NCBI GenBank assembly: GCA_025267735.1 | Contig: CM046304.1 | Span: forward strand, 2,790,001 to 2,854,000 | DNA: 64,000 nucleotides | Reading direction: 5' to 3' | Source of the DNA: Mactra quadrangularis | Taxonomy: Eukaryota; Mollusca; Bivalvia; Venerida; Mactridae | Shown: positions 37,174 to 49,815 of the stretch, piece by piece | How the letters are laid out: the number at the start of each line of letters is the position of its first letter | Numbering within the stretch: position 1 is the stretch's first letter | The notes under the pieces: generated by a model | Told to the model about the DNA's origin: nothing | What the model saw: the letters and a program-made list of their open reading frames with translations, nothing else | Databases searched by the model: none | Position numbers and translations under genes: made by a program

Positions 37174-37984
37174 AGTATTAAATAACGCCAATAACCAGTT
37201 ATAGAAGAGTACCAGAATTAACAATGAATATTCCACCAGATTGAACACAGGCATTTCTTTATTTAACTGTTTCCTTAACCAATTGCAATGCATCTTATAT
37301 ATTAAATATAATTCAAACAATTATATGATTTGGCTTCAATACAAAATTTTCAAATTTTGAATATTTTCGATCGACGTAAGTACATCATTATATAATATAT
37401 ATATCCACCGTTATCTCTTTAGAACTAACAATAAAACTATTTTTTATCACTATTAATGCAAGTACTAGCATCTGTGCAACTTTCGTAATAATTATCGAAA
37501 ATCCTAATTACGTTTTTACTTTCATAATTTCCTTCTTTAAACAACTTAACAATTATCGCAACAATTGCAGAAAAAATAGAAATGCGAGTATTATAAGTTG
37601 AATAACCGGTTATTTGAACTTTTAATTGGACTGAAATATTTTGGTTACCATAAGAATGAAATGAATAAAATGAAATTTAACAAGATTGTTTATAGTTTAT
37701 GAAGAAGACATATTTATAAACAATGGTCTATACAGAGTTATTAAGTTTGTCTCGTACATGGGCAACCATGTCATACAATGTTACAATCTTGTTCGAACAT
37801 GTTTAAATTTGTAATCCCTAAGCTATATTACATAAACTGTTTGATATTCAATGTAATAAATTACAAGTTGAAATGAAATCTGAACTCATTGACATACAAA
37901 CTAAAACATAAAACCATGTATCATACTTCGCTCTCCAAGGATCAAAATAAGGTTTACGACAAGAAAGTAGTGATATAGGTCTTA

Positions 37985-38175
37985 GCAGTTCCGCAACCTC
38001 AGTTGGTTGAGAAAAAGTCTACTGATCAAGGAGTTGTAGGTTCAAAGCATACTTCAGTTGAGCATGGTCATGAAATAATTTCTTTGGTCATTCTCCCTCC
38101 TACCACTAATAAATTCTTAATTGTAGTTGGCAGTTGTCAGTCTCTAACAAAATGTTCCTTTTAACTGGTTACTCT
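37985..38175 (+). mobile_element. Lys-type SINE, degraded fragment
   Basis: It follows the SINE order (CCTCAGTTGG head; 'actgatcaaggagttgtaggttc'; 'catggtcatgaaataatttc'; 'cattctccctcctacca'; 'ggcagttgtcagtc') but has a deletion across the B box. Confidence 0.75.
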
Positions 38176-38604
38176 TTTTATTAAGAGCATAATTGCAGCA
38201 ATTGTCCTTTCACAATAGAAATTAGACCAGAATTTCATATAAAACATGTTTGGGGTAACAATTGCCACCAGGCCCATCACTATACTTATTGTAAATCAAC
38301 TCTTTCTCAGAATAAACCGTTTTTATTTTTCATCTAATATCAATGCCTACAGTGCTTTGATTCTGATACAAAAACTAATGCACACCAGTAAGAATCTTCA
38401 ATTTTATGGTCCAAGAAAATATTCAAGATAATTGATAAAATAATAAACAAATATTGAACTTATTATCATGTGTTTACAATTATTGTTGAATACATATTGA
38501 TTCATTAAAGATGAAAATGGATAAAATAATTGTTAAATCAATCAGGGCATATTGTCTTTTTCAATAATCAAACATTTCTGTAATAACGTTGATTGAATAC
38601 AGAC

Positions 38605-38925
38605 AATATTCAATATGAATGATAATGATAATGATGAAAGTGATGATGATTATGATAATTATGATGATGATGATGATGATGATAATAACTGAGTGAACAT
38701 TGATGAAGATGATGATGATGATAATAGGTTGTTGTTCTTAGGGATATATTAATGATAATAATGATGCTAGTGATGACTAAAAAATCATAATCATAAGATT
38801 ATATTAATGATGATGATGATAATGTTGTTGTTGTTGGTTAGGATATATATATTGATGATAATAATGATGTTGGTGATGACTGAATAATCATTATTGAGAT
38901 TATAAATGATGATGATGATTAAACT
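38605..38925. repeat. GAT/GATAAT microsatellite with a ~105-bp duplication
   Basis: Long (GAT)n runs are interrupted by two related blocks, 'gttgttgttcttagggatatatt..gatgataataatgatg' and 'gttgttgttggttaggatatat..gatgataataatgatg'. Confidence 0.85.
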
Positions 38926-39052
38926 GTTTCATTCATGGGTCATAATGATGAAAGTGGCATCATTCATGATGAAAACCAAGCTGTTGATGAATATATTTAC
39001 AGAAAATATAGATAGATCCATTTTATTTCGGACTTGTTCAAAAGTGAAGCAC

Positions 39053-39244
39053 ATTGTCCCAAGTTAATCGAATCCGGAGATCGCAGGTTCAAGCCCGGTC
39101 AGGGTAGGTCATACCCTATACATGAGTTATCAGTCTAGTGATAGGGTAAGTTAGTACTCGTGACAGAAGTGTCCATGAAACCTATTGTAGGAAGAGCTGG
39201 CCTTCCTATATATGACCTAAATATGTGTTGAATACGATGTTTAA
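39053..39244 (+). mobile_element. Third tRNA-headed SINE-like repeat
   Basis: It begins with a partial tRNA head whose B box is GGTTCAAGCCCGG. The body runs to 'gacctaaatatgtgttgaatacgatg' and an A-rich tail (39240-39265). The head lacks an A box in the expected place, so it is 5'-truncated. Confidence 0.6.
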
Positions 39245-39524
39245 AAAAAAGAAAGAGAAAAAACACCACAGACAATGAAATCCATCAGTTAAGATAGCAC
39301 ACTCAGGAACAAATTAAGTGAACAACCAAAATACATCAACTATTTGTTGTTGTTTTTTTAAACAGCAAATGTCAGAATGAGTCTGGTATGTCAGTAAAAA
39401 AGACCTGGTAAAAACTTGAATAAAGTATATAAAAGATACTTGTGTAAGAAACCTAGCTTAAACCAAGGTATAAAACAGAACGAGGGGATGTTCAAAAATG
39501 TTTGGGATAAGAGTTGCATTATTA

Positions 39525-39599
39525 GGTTAGTGCAAAATTGACAGACATTCTTCTTTATCTACAACACTTTTTAGTATGTAGTCTTGTTTTGTGCTTAGT
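39525..39599. repeat. Mini-foldback, diverged copy
   Basis: GGTTAGTGCAAAA pairs with the complement of TTTTGTGCTTAG across 75 bases. The inner arm 'gtagtcttgttttgtgc' echoes the AGACTAG subfamily. Confidence 0.55.
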
Positions 39600-41017
39600 C
39601 ATTGGTACCTTTTTTATTTGTAGAAAATTTTGATGATTTTGCACATAAGTTATTTTCACTAGCCTAGATTAAACTCCACAATGTCACTGGCAAAGATTTC
39701 ATAAGGAAAATGTAAAATAAGAAACTTGTCAAGACTTTTTGAGCGGCCCCTCTTACTTAAAACACTTAATCCAATTACCCCTATCTTTGTAAAGTTAGTA
39801 CTTAATTTAAAAGACGAAGATAAATGAAGCATGATAGAACAAGAGGTCTGTTTTTTATAGAAAACACAACCATACCACAAGAATCCTGTAAATTGAGACC
39901 TAAACTACTTCAAAAACTGAGAAATTTTAAGTAATTAGCCATAAAACATTCATTCTTATCTCCCCTGGAATCTTTGACAGGATGTTCATTCAAGGTAAAA
40001 CTTGAAATACCAGTAGACAGTGAGAAGAAGTGATCCAGTGAAGTATATAGCAGAGTTTTTTTCACCTCATTATATGGAATTTTTTCAGGACTAATAGAGA
40101 CCTTATTTAACATAAGCCATTCTAAAAGCCTCTTCCCAATTGAAGATTTCTTTCAATTCAAACAGTTTTCCCAACCAATAAAACTTTTTCTAGCCTTTTT
40201 CATACACAAAATATGCATTTTATAAATATTTTTTTCCAAATAATCAACAGCCTAAGAACTCTTCTCGATGAAGAATGAAAAAACCTTAACTAGTTAATAT
40301 GAAGTTAACACTTACTTCCTTCAGTAAGCCCACTTTTGATAAAAGACATTCTCAAGTTTATGAGAACATTTTTGTTCAGTCCTTTGTCTAAGTGGTTAGA
40401 AAATATATGGTACTAAGACAGCATCTCTTCAAACAATCATTGCTTTTAATCAATGACAGCCTTTTAAGTATTTTACTAATAATGTGGTACTGTGTCATTC
40501 TATGGCTTGAAAGGTCATGGGTCCAAATCAATTTCTGGTCACATATTCCAAAAAACATCTTCAGCTAGCAATATACAACAGTTTGTCCTACCTGGATATG
40601 TTAGCTTGTCTCAGCAATAACTTAACAATACAGTTGTTACTGAAGAAACTAATCTAGCATTTCAATAAGGGGAGGTAACTCATTCAGATAACAAGTAAGA
40701 ATAATAAGAGTAGTGTCCCTTTGTAAATAAATTAAATTTCAAAAATAAAGAATAACTAATTTATGTAAAGATAATAAAATCTTTAGTGTTAATCTGTTTC
40801 TCAAGTAAAAAAAGAATTATCACAAGTAGATGATTAAAATTCTAGTGGGAAGAAAAGAATTTTATCTTTATATCATAAGAGCTTTCATCCTTGAAATTCT
40901 GCAGGTGCCATTTCATAAAACTAAACAAATTGAACAGCAGATACTTCAAATGTAAAATAATACACATTAAAACCATGGGTAATAAATAACTGAATATAAT
41001 ATTTGAAAACCACTCAC
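39600..41017. other. No confident gene; probable intron
   Basis: Short minus-strand frames (39659-39880, 39910-40113) have no family. An AAGGGGAGGTAACTC motif occurs at 40669. A faint tRNA-like B box (GGTCCAAATC) lies near 40520. Confidence 0.35.
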
Positions 41018-41041
41018 CATTTGGTTCATCGTTTCTGGTTT
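41018..41041 (-). CDS. 24-nt cassette microexon
   Basis: On the minus strand a strong tract, TTTTTTCTCTTTTTTTCAG, precedes 24 bases followed by GTGAGTGG. Entered in phase 1 (with G) it reads E-T-R-N-D-E-P-N and again leaves a single G. Because 24 is a multiple of three and the phase is unchanged, it can be included or skipped without disturbing the frame. It lies downstream of the first exons at 58345 and 51452 and upstream of the one at 12803, so only transcripts from the two right-hand starts could include it. An internal ATG exists but is probably not a start. Confidence 0.65.
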
Positions 41042-41071
41042 CTGAAAAAAAGAGAAAAAATCTTCATTTAA

Positions 41072-41128
41072 CAAGGGAGATAATACAAACAGAAATTACA
41101 ATGACATAGTCAGCAGTTACTTCCCTTG
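41072..41128. repeat. Inverted pair of the AAGGGAG motif
   Basis: CAAGGGAGATAA faces GTTACTTCCCTTG about 35 bases later; together they form a foldback of 57 bp. It begins only about 30 bases from the acceptor of the 24-nt microexon. Confidence 0.6.
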
Positions 41129-41583
41129 ATCGAATATACTTTCTATATCTGTTGAATAAACTAGTTCATACACATCAGTCATCATCCTAATTTTTTTGAG
41201 AACTAGCCAAATTTATTATGTTATATAGTTAAGGGCAAAATTATCAACTATTCTAACATAGGCACGTGGGTTTTCACTCTTTATTCAATATGACGTCATC
41301 TATGCTTTATTATTCAACAAAATATAGCTCGTGACGGCTGTTGAAATTTTACTCCCCACGTTAAATGCGCAAAACCGAAAATGGCGCCCAAGTTTATAAG
41401 GGTTGACTTTTACAATTTGGTTTCTATTCTATAATTCTGTGAGAATCTGTGAGAATTGTGTAAATAAATGCTATTTTCGGCCTTTGCACTGGGGTGGATT
41501 TCAACAGCATGACGTTTTTGACAGTAAAAAATAGTTCTATAAATATATCTTTTCTATGGATGTATTTTACGATGTTAGAATCG

Positions 41584-41751
41584 AAATAACTTACAGTTGT
41601 CTATATTTTGTTGTGTAAAAAAATATAGGCACTCGTTTGATGCGCTTATTAAATCACTCGTGCTAAAGCACTCGTGATTTAATCATACGCGCATCACAAC
41701 TCGTGCCTATATTTTATTAGACAACAATATATAGACAACTGTAAGTTATTT
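41584..41751. repeat. 168-bp imperfect palindrome (foldback)
   Basis: The arms begin AAATAACTTACAGTTGTCTA and end in its complement; the centre is 'cactcgtgctaaagcactcgtg'. Inner stretches ATATAGGCAC and 'gatgcgc' also pair. The sequence just before it (41260-41460) is unusually CpG-rich and may belong to the same element. Confidence 0.85.
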
Positions 41752-42081
41752 CTTAAGCCTAGCTATATAAATTAAATAATTTTCACAAGCCTGAGTTAAT
41801 ATTCACTAGTACCAGGCTTTGGTCAAGTGGTTTCATAATATTAATTTTATTTATTAATATCATTATTAATAATTCTTATAATACAATTGATTACGATTTC
41901 AAGCCAATTATTTCATGAGTTTTTTGCCCTCTACAATATGACTATCTTAAAGAATAAGTGTCAACATTTGGTTCCAACAAAATTTAATTTGGCTGATTCA
42001 CATAACAGGTCACTAAAAACAACCTTATATAGATAGAGTAAAATTCAACAATACTTCAATGTTTTAAATTTGAATTTCAAA

Positions 42082-42151
42082 CAAAGGGAAATAACTACAT
42101 TGATAACTTTTCAATATATGTCACATTATTTATTAGAGTTACTTCCCTTTG
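42082..42151. repeat. Inverted pair of the AAGGGAR motif
   Basis: CAAAGGGAAATAACT faces AGTTACTTCCCTTTG across 70 bases, forming a foldback like that at 41072-41128. Confidence 0.7.
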
Positions 42152-42695
42152 ATCAGTAAACTTTGAAGTGATGCAAATTTCAAATATACAGCAGCCCTTG
42201 GTTCTAGGCTAAACATAGGCGCGACTTTTAAACTGACAAAATCAAGGTCAGCTGGCAACTTAATGAATGACTAAACCCAGGTCATGTAAAAATATACCCC
42301 ATGAATGAAATGACACATTTTTATCAGTCACAGCCGTCCTAACTACCGAGTCATGAACTTATCTTTAAAAATAAATCATAAAATGACCTTTCAGTACAAT
42401 AATACAGCAAGTTCAAAATAGAACTGACAACCAATTTACAACTTTCTAATTACCACATTGGATATTGACAGATGAAAAGTAACATTCATAAAGTCAGATA
42501 AACCCTGATTAGACCAGTATTTATATGTAAGTGATAAAAACTTCAAATACAAACAAAGTCCAGGATCAAATCTACATGTATGAGTATAATATACCGTAAA
42601 TTATCTATCAAATGCCCCTGGGGGCATTACATTATCCAAAATGGGGGCGTTTAAAAGAGTTTATACTATTTACTGGAAACATTTGCAGTCAATAA

Positions 42696-42825
42696 AATTA
42701 GTGGATGTCCGGTTGCCTGGGACAACCACTTTTTAGTTTGGCAACCAAAAATTTCTTTTGAGCAACCAAAAATTACTTTTGGGCAACAAAAGTTCTGCAA
42801 ATGAGATAGAGTGCTTTCTCTTCAA
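42696..42825. repeat. Dispersed repeat (GTTGC..GGACAAC type), copy 2
   Basis: Counterpart of 15683-15810, with the same order of 'ggatgtccggttgcctgggacaacc' and three 'gcaaccaaaaa' repeats. Confidence 0.65.
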
Positions 42826-43295
42826 ATGATCCGTTCGGTCATCACTTTCATCCTAATTTCGTAGTTTTGTTGTTTTGCTTATTCTCTAGTATCTATGGTG
42901 AAATTTTATTTAAAGTTCATATTCAGCAAAAAGAATATACTTTATTACCATCTAAAACATATATGGAGGTATATCATAAATTTTTAAGTCATTTGTTCTT
43001 TCCAAAACTATGAAAAGGAGCATTTATTAGGGGATGGGCACTTAATATAGAATATATGGTAGTCAAGTTTTTACAATGTACAATATCTTATCAATATATC
43101 AATATACAATTGTAGTATACTATGTGTGAAGTTTGAAAATATATTCACACTGAATTAAGAGGTCTGAAATTATGCCGAGTCAGCAAAAAACCCAAACAGG
43201 GTGGCACTACCTTTCATATAGCTACCGGCAAGTTTCTGTTGTGATTTGGATCAATAAGAAGCAAATGTAAATTACATAAGTGTAATTTTAAATTG

Positions 43296-43575
43296 TATTC
43301 AAACTATCAGTGGTGCATACATTAACCCCACTGATTTAAATACTCCACATTATAGAAATGAAGATTGACTTTATAGTTTATTTTTTTCCAAGGCCATTCT
43401 AAAAGCAAGGAATTCACAAATACATAAACCCCCTGATTTAAATACTCAATATTATTATTCAATAATCTCTGTACATAGATACCGATAACTCCTTTTATCC
43501 ATACATATTGAGTACAGAAGTACTGTAGTGAGTATTTAAATCAGTGGGGTTAATTTATGTGCCATTACAGGTAAA
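43296..43575. repeat. Foldback of the TTAACCC..GATTTAAATA family
   Basis: The left arm 'gcatacattaaccccactgatttaaatact' and right arm 'agtatttaaatcagtggggttaat' enclose an extra left-type arm at 43420, so the copy is partly duplicated. Confidence 0.7.
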
Positions 43576-45280
43576 CAAAATATAACAAGAAATAAAGCAA
43601 GCCAAGAACAAATCTTCTTACACAATACAAAACAAAATCAAAACTTGAAGTAAGAATATGCCCTAATCTAAAATGAGAAATTTCAAAAATTTAATATCCA
43701 AATATGTAGACACCTTTCTATTTACAAAGAATTCAAGATAATCCAAAAACTATCAAGATAAAAGTAACAATGTACTTTCCTTGAAAAAGAATCTGTTAAA
43801 TGAAAAACATTCAGAAAAATAATATTCATAAAAATTACCAAGCTTTTAATATTGACACACAATCTCAGTGGAAACGCTACATTACATAAGCGTAAGACTG
43901 GAATTTAATGACTATGCACGAAAATTTCTATAAGTAATTTTCCAATCAGTAAGAAATTAAGATTCCTTCTGTTTTCAATTTTCCTTGAAAATAGATGAGA
44001 ATACATTCCATAAGAATTTTAACATTTTCGCATACCTTTGGAAAACTTAAAAAGAAAATTGGCATACCAAAATGAGTACCAAAATGAAATAGCCGATTCA
44101 AGGTATCACACTAATTAAGAAAATCTGCTAAGAGTTAAAAATCTCAAACTCTACTACATAAAACAATTATGCATCAAATAAGAAAATTAGCATACCAATA
44201 CGAAATAGCCAATTCAAAGTCGGGCACTAATTAAGAAATCCTCAAAGTACAGCACTAATTAAATTGGTTAGCAGCTTAAAATCTTATATCAAACAATACA
44301 CATACGATACACTCAATACATTGATCTAAGAATAATGGGAACCAGGAAGTAAAGTTAGCCTTCTACTAGACAAACTACCAGTAACAACCTGCTTATACTA
44401 CATATTTTAATCTAAATCTTACCTACCCGGAATAAACATCTACATAATAATGTAGCAAAATACACCACGATGACAGAGATAGTGAGAAATGTCAGGGGGT
44501 TCCAAACCCAATTGCTTACTCCTAATGATAGCAAAACATTATTACACAGGATTTAAAGCCTGTCTACTCCTGCTGTCTAACAATCATTAATCAGGACCTA
44601 ACGAGGGTTATTTGACACAGAGAAATTCCCCTCAGCAACATTAGAACCCCATCTCCCTCCTGTCCGCTATGAAACTTGCAAACAATTATTAAACAGGATT
44701 CAAGAGCCTCTACATGTCTGAATGACCATTATCTGTTGTACTTCTAAAGCTTCAAAATATTGAAAACCAAACTCAAAAAGAAGTCTAAAAACATATCAAG
44801 AACAGCAACAGTAAAAAACACTGACCTTCTATACAGAAAAAGGCAAAGGGTTATAATGTTTGCTATAAAAAGACACTACACTTAAATTACTAAATCCAGA
44901 ACCTAATGGGCTCTGATTTGGAACAGATAGTGACAAACTATTTCAGAATTATTCGTTCCATTACCTCTCTGCAACATTTCCTAGAACTGCCCATGTATCG
45001 TACAGCTTTTCTTATCAGTCATAGGTTTGGCATTTCCAAGGTTATTTTGGCAGAGTATACAACATAATAGCTTGAAATGTTTCCACAATGCCTTGTATTA
45101 AAATATAGAGATCATGTCGTGGAAATACCAACATTCATTAGAGTGAGTCATGGGGCATAACTCTTACATTTTAAAGATAAAAAGAATACATTTCATTACA
45201 GTCAAGTAGCCACTTACATTGTACTCTGCCCACACATGACAGAGTTTGATTTATTTATTTATATATTTTGTTTGTAAAGT
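43576..45280. other. No gene seen; weak duplications
   Basis: AT-rich. A loose duplication around 44060-44260 shares 'cataccaa.a.gaaatagcc.attcaa' and 'actaattaagaaa'. Two donor-like sites (near 44421 and 45211) are listed under rejected items. Confidence 0.35.
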
Positions 45281-45291
45281 CATAAAATAAC

Positions 45292-45318
45292 ATACAATAT
45301 ATATATATATATATATTG
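45292..45318. repeat. (AT)n microsatellite
   Basis: Uninterrupted AT repeat within acaatat...atattgt, itself a palindrome. Confidence 0.85.
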
Positions 45319-45390
45319 TACATTAAGATGTTTTCAGGATTTCATTTTAGATGAGTAAGCATAAAACAAAACTACAAACTTTATCTGCTT

Positions 45391-45690
45391 GCCTGGCTAA
45401 ATCAGTCAGTAGCAAAAGTCAACTAATAGAGAGATAGTAGGTTTGATTCCTGGGCGGGGCATACTTTTGTGGAATTTTGTTATAGAATGATAACTACAGT
45501 CATTCTCCCTTCTTCAACCGATCCTAAATCATGTAGGGCAGTTGTCAGTCACTGACAGAAGTAAGTAAATATTAATTGGTTAACAGCTAAATCAAGAGAT
45601 TTAGCCTATCCAGGAACAATGAGTAGGTGGACTGACTGCAGTGATATGATCTAAACAATGTGTTGGCATTAAACCCCTAATAAACCACAA
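45391..45690 (+). mobile_element. Lys-type SINE, near full length (plus)
   Basis: Head TGCCTGGCTAAATCAGTC with B box GGTTTGATTCC; the body is complete to 'gtgttggcattaaacccctaataaacc'. It is immediately followed by a minus-strand SINE head (45696-45775: 'tgggaatcaaaccaatgacccc..gctacc' type), so two copies lie tail to tail. Confidence 0.85.
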
Positions 45691-46115
45691 ATATATCACA
45701 CCTGGGAATCAAACCAATGACCCCTAGATCAGCAGACTTAAGCACTACCAAATGAGCAAGCCAAGTAGCTGAATCATCCCTTTAAATTGATAAATGTAAC
45801 AATTTATCAACAAGTATTTAAATGCCTGATCGAAGAACCACGGAACTAAACACTTACTTTAAAATCATTAACAGTAAAATTTTGGAAAGATTTCAATATA
45901 ACATAGTATGGTCTATATACATCCTCTCTTAACACTTGAAAATATTGATGAAAATAAACAGCTGAATGGTTTTAAAATACTGTATAGTGGGTAATTTAGT
46001 GGGGTTTGATTTTCACTATTTTCACAGTCAACAAGGATAGCCTGAGTTCCCAAAGATATACATGTCAATTTGAGCTACAACATTTTAACTAATTTTGTTT
46101 TTGGCTTAAAATTCA

Positions 46116-47104
46116 GATTTTGATCTTTATAGTCAAAATTATTGTGTTTTGATCTTTATACTCAAATATATAGTGTTTTGATCTTTATACTCAAATATAT
46201 TGTGTTTTCATCTTTATACTCAAATATATTGTGTTTTGATCTTTATACTTGAATATATTGTGTTTTGATCTTTATACTCGGATATATTGTGTTTTATTCT
46301 TTATACTCAAATATATTGTGTTTTGATCTTTATACTCAAATATATTGCGTTTTGATCTTTATACTCAAATATATTGTGTTTTGATCTTTATACTCGAATA
46401 TATTGTGTTTTGATCTTTATACTCGAATATATTGTGTTTTGATCTTTATACTCGAATATATTGTGTTTTGATCTTTATACTCGGATATATTGTGTTTTAT
46501 TCTTTATACTCAAATATATTGTGTTTTGATCTTTATACTCAAATATATTGCGTTTTGATCTTTATACTCAAATATATTGTGTTTTGATCTTTATACTCGA
46601 ATATATTGTGTTTTGATCTTTATACTCGAATATATTGTGTTTTGATCTTTATACTCGAATATATTGTGTTTTGATCTTTATACTCGAATATATTGTGTTT
46701 TGATCTTTATACTCGAATATATTGTGTTTTGATCTTTATACTCAAATATATTGTGTTTTGATCTTTATACTCAAATATATTGTGTTTTGATCTTTATACT
46801 CGAATATATTGTGTTTTGATCTTTATACTCGAATATATTGTGTTTTGATCTTTATACTCGAATATATTGTGTTTTGATCTTTATACTCGAATATACTGTG
46901 TTTTGATCTTTATACTCAAATATACTGTGTTTTGATCTTTATACTCAAATATATTGTGTTTTGATCTTTATACTCAAATATATTGTGTTTTGATCTTTAT
47001 ACTCAAATATATTGTGTTTTGATCTTTATACTCAAATATATTGTGTTTTGATCTTTATACTCAAATATATTGTGTTTTGATCTTTACACTCAAATATATT
47101 GTGT
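46116..47104. repeat. 29-bp satellite array with higher-order structure
   Basis: About 34 units of TGTTTTGATCTTTATACTC(A/G)AATATAT-TG, tightly conserved. The rare variants CGGATATATTGTGTTTTATTC and ATTGCG each occur twice, exactly 203 bases (7 x 29) apart (46280/46483 and 46348/46551), so a seven-unit block was duplicated. No coding potential. Confidence 0.97.
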
Positions 47105-48061
47105 ATCAGCAATTACTGAACCAGAAATTGCAAAAAAATACTTTTGAAAAAAATGGAGTTACAGCTCTGTTGTGCTCAAGGGACGATATGTCAAAATTCT
47201 AAACCCGGAATTTAAAAACTATGCAAATGTTAAATACAGACACTGCAAAATTAGAGCACTATACAGTAAGAAGCAGTACTTGTGTAGCTAAGAATCCTCA
47301 AGTAATTACATAACACTTGAACACTTAAAATATATAACATATATTACAGGAAACCATACTGAAAATATTGTCAGAGGCAAAGGGGTTCAACTGAAATGTT
47401 TTTCAGAGAAATTCAAGTAAAAAAATTTCATTTCAAAATAACATAATTATCAACAATTCTGGAAATCAACTATGGAGATGGTCAACAGTATCGCAAGGCT
47501 TTTACTGGGGCTCAGCACTATGGAAGCTTTGGAACTATTTTAGTGTTTAGATCAGAAATGAGTATTTGTCTTGAAGAAGCCGAGTTCATTACAGAAAGTA
47601 ATTGTTACATTGTACATTACCTGCCACAGTCGAAGGTCAAGACACTTTACAGCATTTATCTTTAAGAATTTTAAACTAGAACTGCCACCAGTGGCGAAAA
47701 TACCCCCGCAACAGCAACATTTCAAGATAAAAGCAAGTCAACATTGTGGAAGTCCAAAAGGGTAAATGTTGTAAGAAGCATAAAAACCATAAAAAGAATA
47801 GGATGCAAATATCAAATTGGAAATAAACAGCAAATTACAGTGTAATTCACTATAGATTTATGAAAAAGCAAAATAAACAGAGTTGTCATATGTCAAATGA
47901 TTTTTTACATGAAAATGAACACCATTTGGTCATTTTGAATGTAAAGTGGAACAACAGACAAAGAGTGATCACATTTAAACTCATCATGAGTATGTTGTAA
48001 CCAGAAGAGCAAAATGTAGAATGTGTTTGTAATTTTTTGATAAATAAGTAAAAAATAACGG
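47105..48061. other. No confident gene
   Basis: Intervening sequence between two satellites. The plus-strand frame at 47571-47765 has no recognisable domain. Confidence 0.35.
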
Positions 48062-49790
48062 ACGGATGCGATGGATGCTTTACACCACATGGGACTATGG
48101 GATGAAGCAATATGCAAAGTATTAGGCTGCTGCATGATATAGTTGCTGAGAAAAGTGCGACGAAAGTTTTGTAACAGAAGGACGCGACAAACAGGAAGTA
48201 TATGAGCAAGGAGCATGAAATCGCTTTACACCACATGGGACTATGGGATGAAGCAATATTCAAAGTATTAGGCTGCTGCATGTTATAGTTGCTGAGAAAA
48301 GTGCGACGAAAGTTTTGTAACGGACGGACGCGACAAACAGGAAGTAGGTGAGCAAGGAGCATGAAATCGCTTTACACCACATGGGACTATGGGATGAAGC
48401 AATATTCAAAGTATAAGGCTGCTGCATGTTATAGTTGCTGAGAAAAGTGCGACGAAAGTTTTGTAACGGACGGACGCGACAAACAGGAAGTAGATGAGCA
48501 AGGAGCATGAAATCGCTTTACACCACATGGGACTATGGGATGAAGCAATATTCAAAGTATTAGGCTGCAGCATGTTATAGTTGCTGAGAAAAGTGCGACG
48601 AAAGTTTTGTAACGGACGGACGCGACAAACAGGAAGTATATGAGCAAGGAGCATGAAATCGCTTTACACCACATGGGACTATGGGATGAAGCAATATTCA
48701 AAGTTTTAGGCTGCTGCATGATATAGTTGCTGAGAAAAGTGCGACGAAAGTTTTGTAACGGACGGACGCGACAAACAGGAAGTAGATGACCAAGGAGCAT
48801 GAAATAGCTTTACACCACATGGGACTATGGGATGAAGCAATATGCAAAGTATTAGGCTGCTGCATGATATAGTTGCTGAGAAAAGTGTGACGAAAGTTTT
48901 GTAACAGACGGACGCGACAAACAGGAAGTAGATGAGCAAGGAGCATGAAATCGCTTTACACCACATGGGACTATGGGATGAAGCAATATTCAAAGTATTA
49001 GGCTGCTGCATGTTATAGTTGCTGAGAAAAGTGTGACGAAAGTTTTGTAACGGACGGACGTGACAAACAGGAAGTAGATGAGCAAGGAGCATGAAATCGC
49101 TTTACACCACATGGGACTATGGGATGAAGCAATATTCAAAGTATTAGGCTGCTGCATGATATAGTTGCTGAGAAAACTGCGACGAAAGTTTTGTAACAGA
49201 AGGACGCAACAAACAGGAAGTAGATGAGCAAGGAGCACGAAATCGCTTTACACCACATGGGACTATGGGATGAAGCAATATTCAAAGTATTAGGCTGCTG
49301 CATGTTATAGTTGCTGAGAAAAGTGCGACGAAAGTTTTGTAAAGGACGGACGCGACAAACAGGAAGTAGATGAGCAAGGAGCATGAAATCGCTTTACACC
49401 ACATGGGACTATGGGATGAAGCAATATGCAAAGTTTTAGGCTGCTGCATGTTATAGTTGCTGAGAAAAGTGCGACAAAAGTTTTGTAACGGACGGACCCG
49501 ACAAACAGGAAGTAGATGAGCAAGGAGCAAGAAATCACTTTACACCACATGGGACTATGGGATGAAGCAATATGCAAAGTTTTAGGCTGCTGCATGTTAT
49601 AGTTGCTGAGAAAAGTGCGACGAAAGTTTTGTAATGGACGGACGTGACAAACAGGTAGTAGATGAGCAAGGAGCATGAAATCGCTTTACACCACATGGGA
49701 CTATGGGATGAAGCAATATGCAAAGTTTTAGGCTGCTGCATGTTATAGTTGCTGAGAAAACTGCGACGAAAGTTTTGTAACGGACGGATG
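48062..49790. repeat. 146-bp satellite array, about 12 units
   Basis: Starting points of 'gctttacaccacatgggact' at 48077, 48223, 48369 and so on to 49683 give 12 units of 146 bp. Since 146 is not a multiple of three, the minus-strand frames of 82 residues (MLLAHLLPVCRVRPLQNF) restart in each unit; they are shadows, not genes. Each unit contains CGGACGGACGCG. The run of GGACGGA at 49770-49815 suggests that the unit arose by expansion of part of a dispersed element that continues to the right. Confidence 0.95.
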
Positions 49791-49815
49791 GACAGATGGA
49801 CGGACGCACGCACGG

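Noticed and set aside
44418..44436. ATG with five codons before GTAGGT / GTAAGA on the minus strand
   Set aside because: Weak start context and two competing donors; too short to separate from chance.
45211..45245. ATG plus six codons before GTAAGTGG on the minus strand
   Set aside because: The donor is good but the phase (2) differs from the gene's first exons; no other support.
47585..47765. 62-codon minus-strand open stretch ending near a GTAATG donor
   Set aside because: No family signal, no compatible phase, and the frame reads through the donor to a stop.
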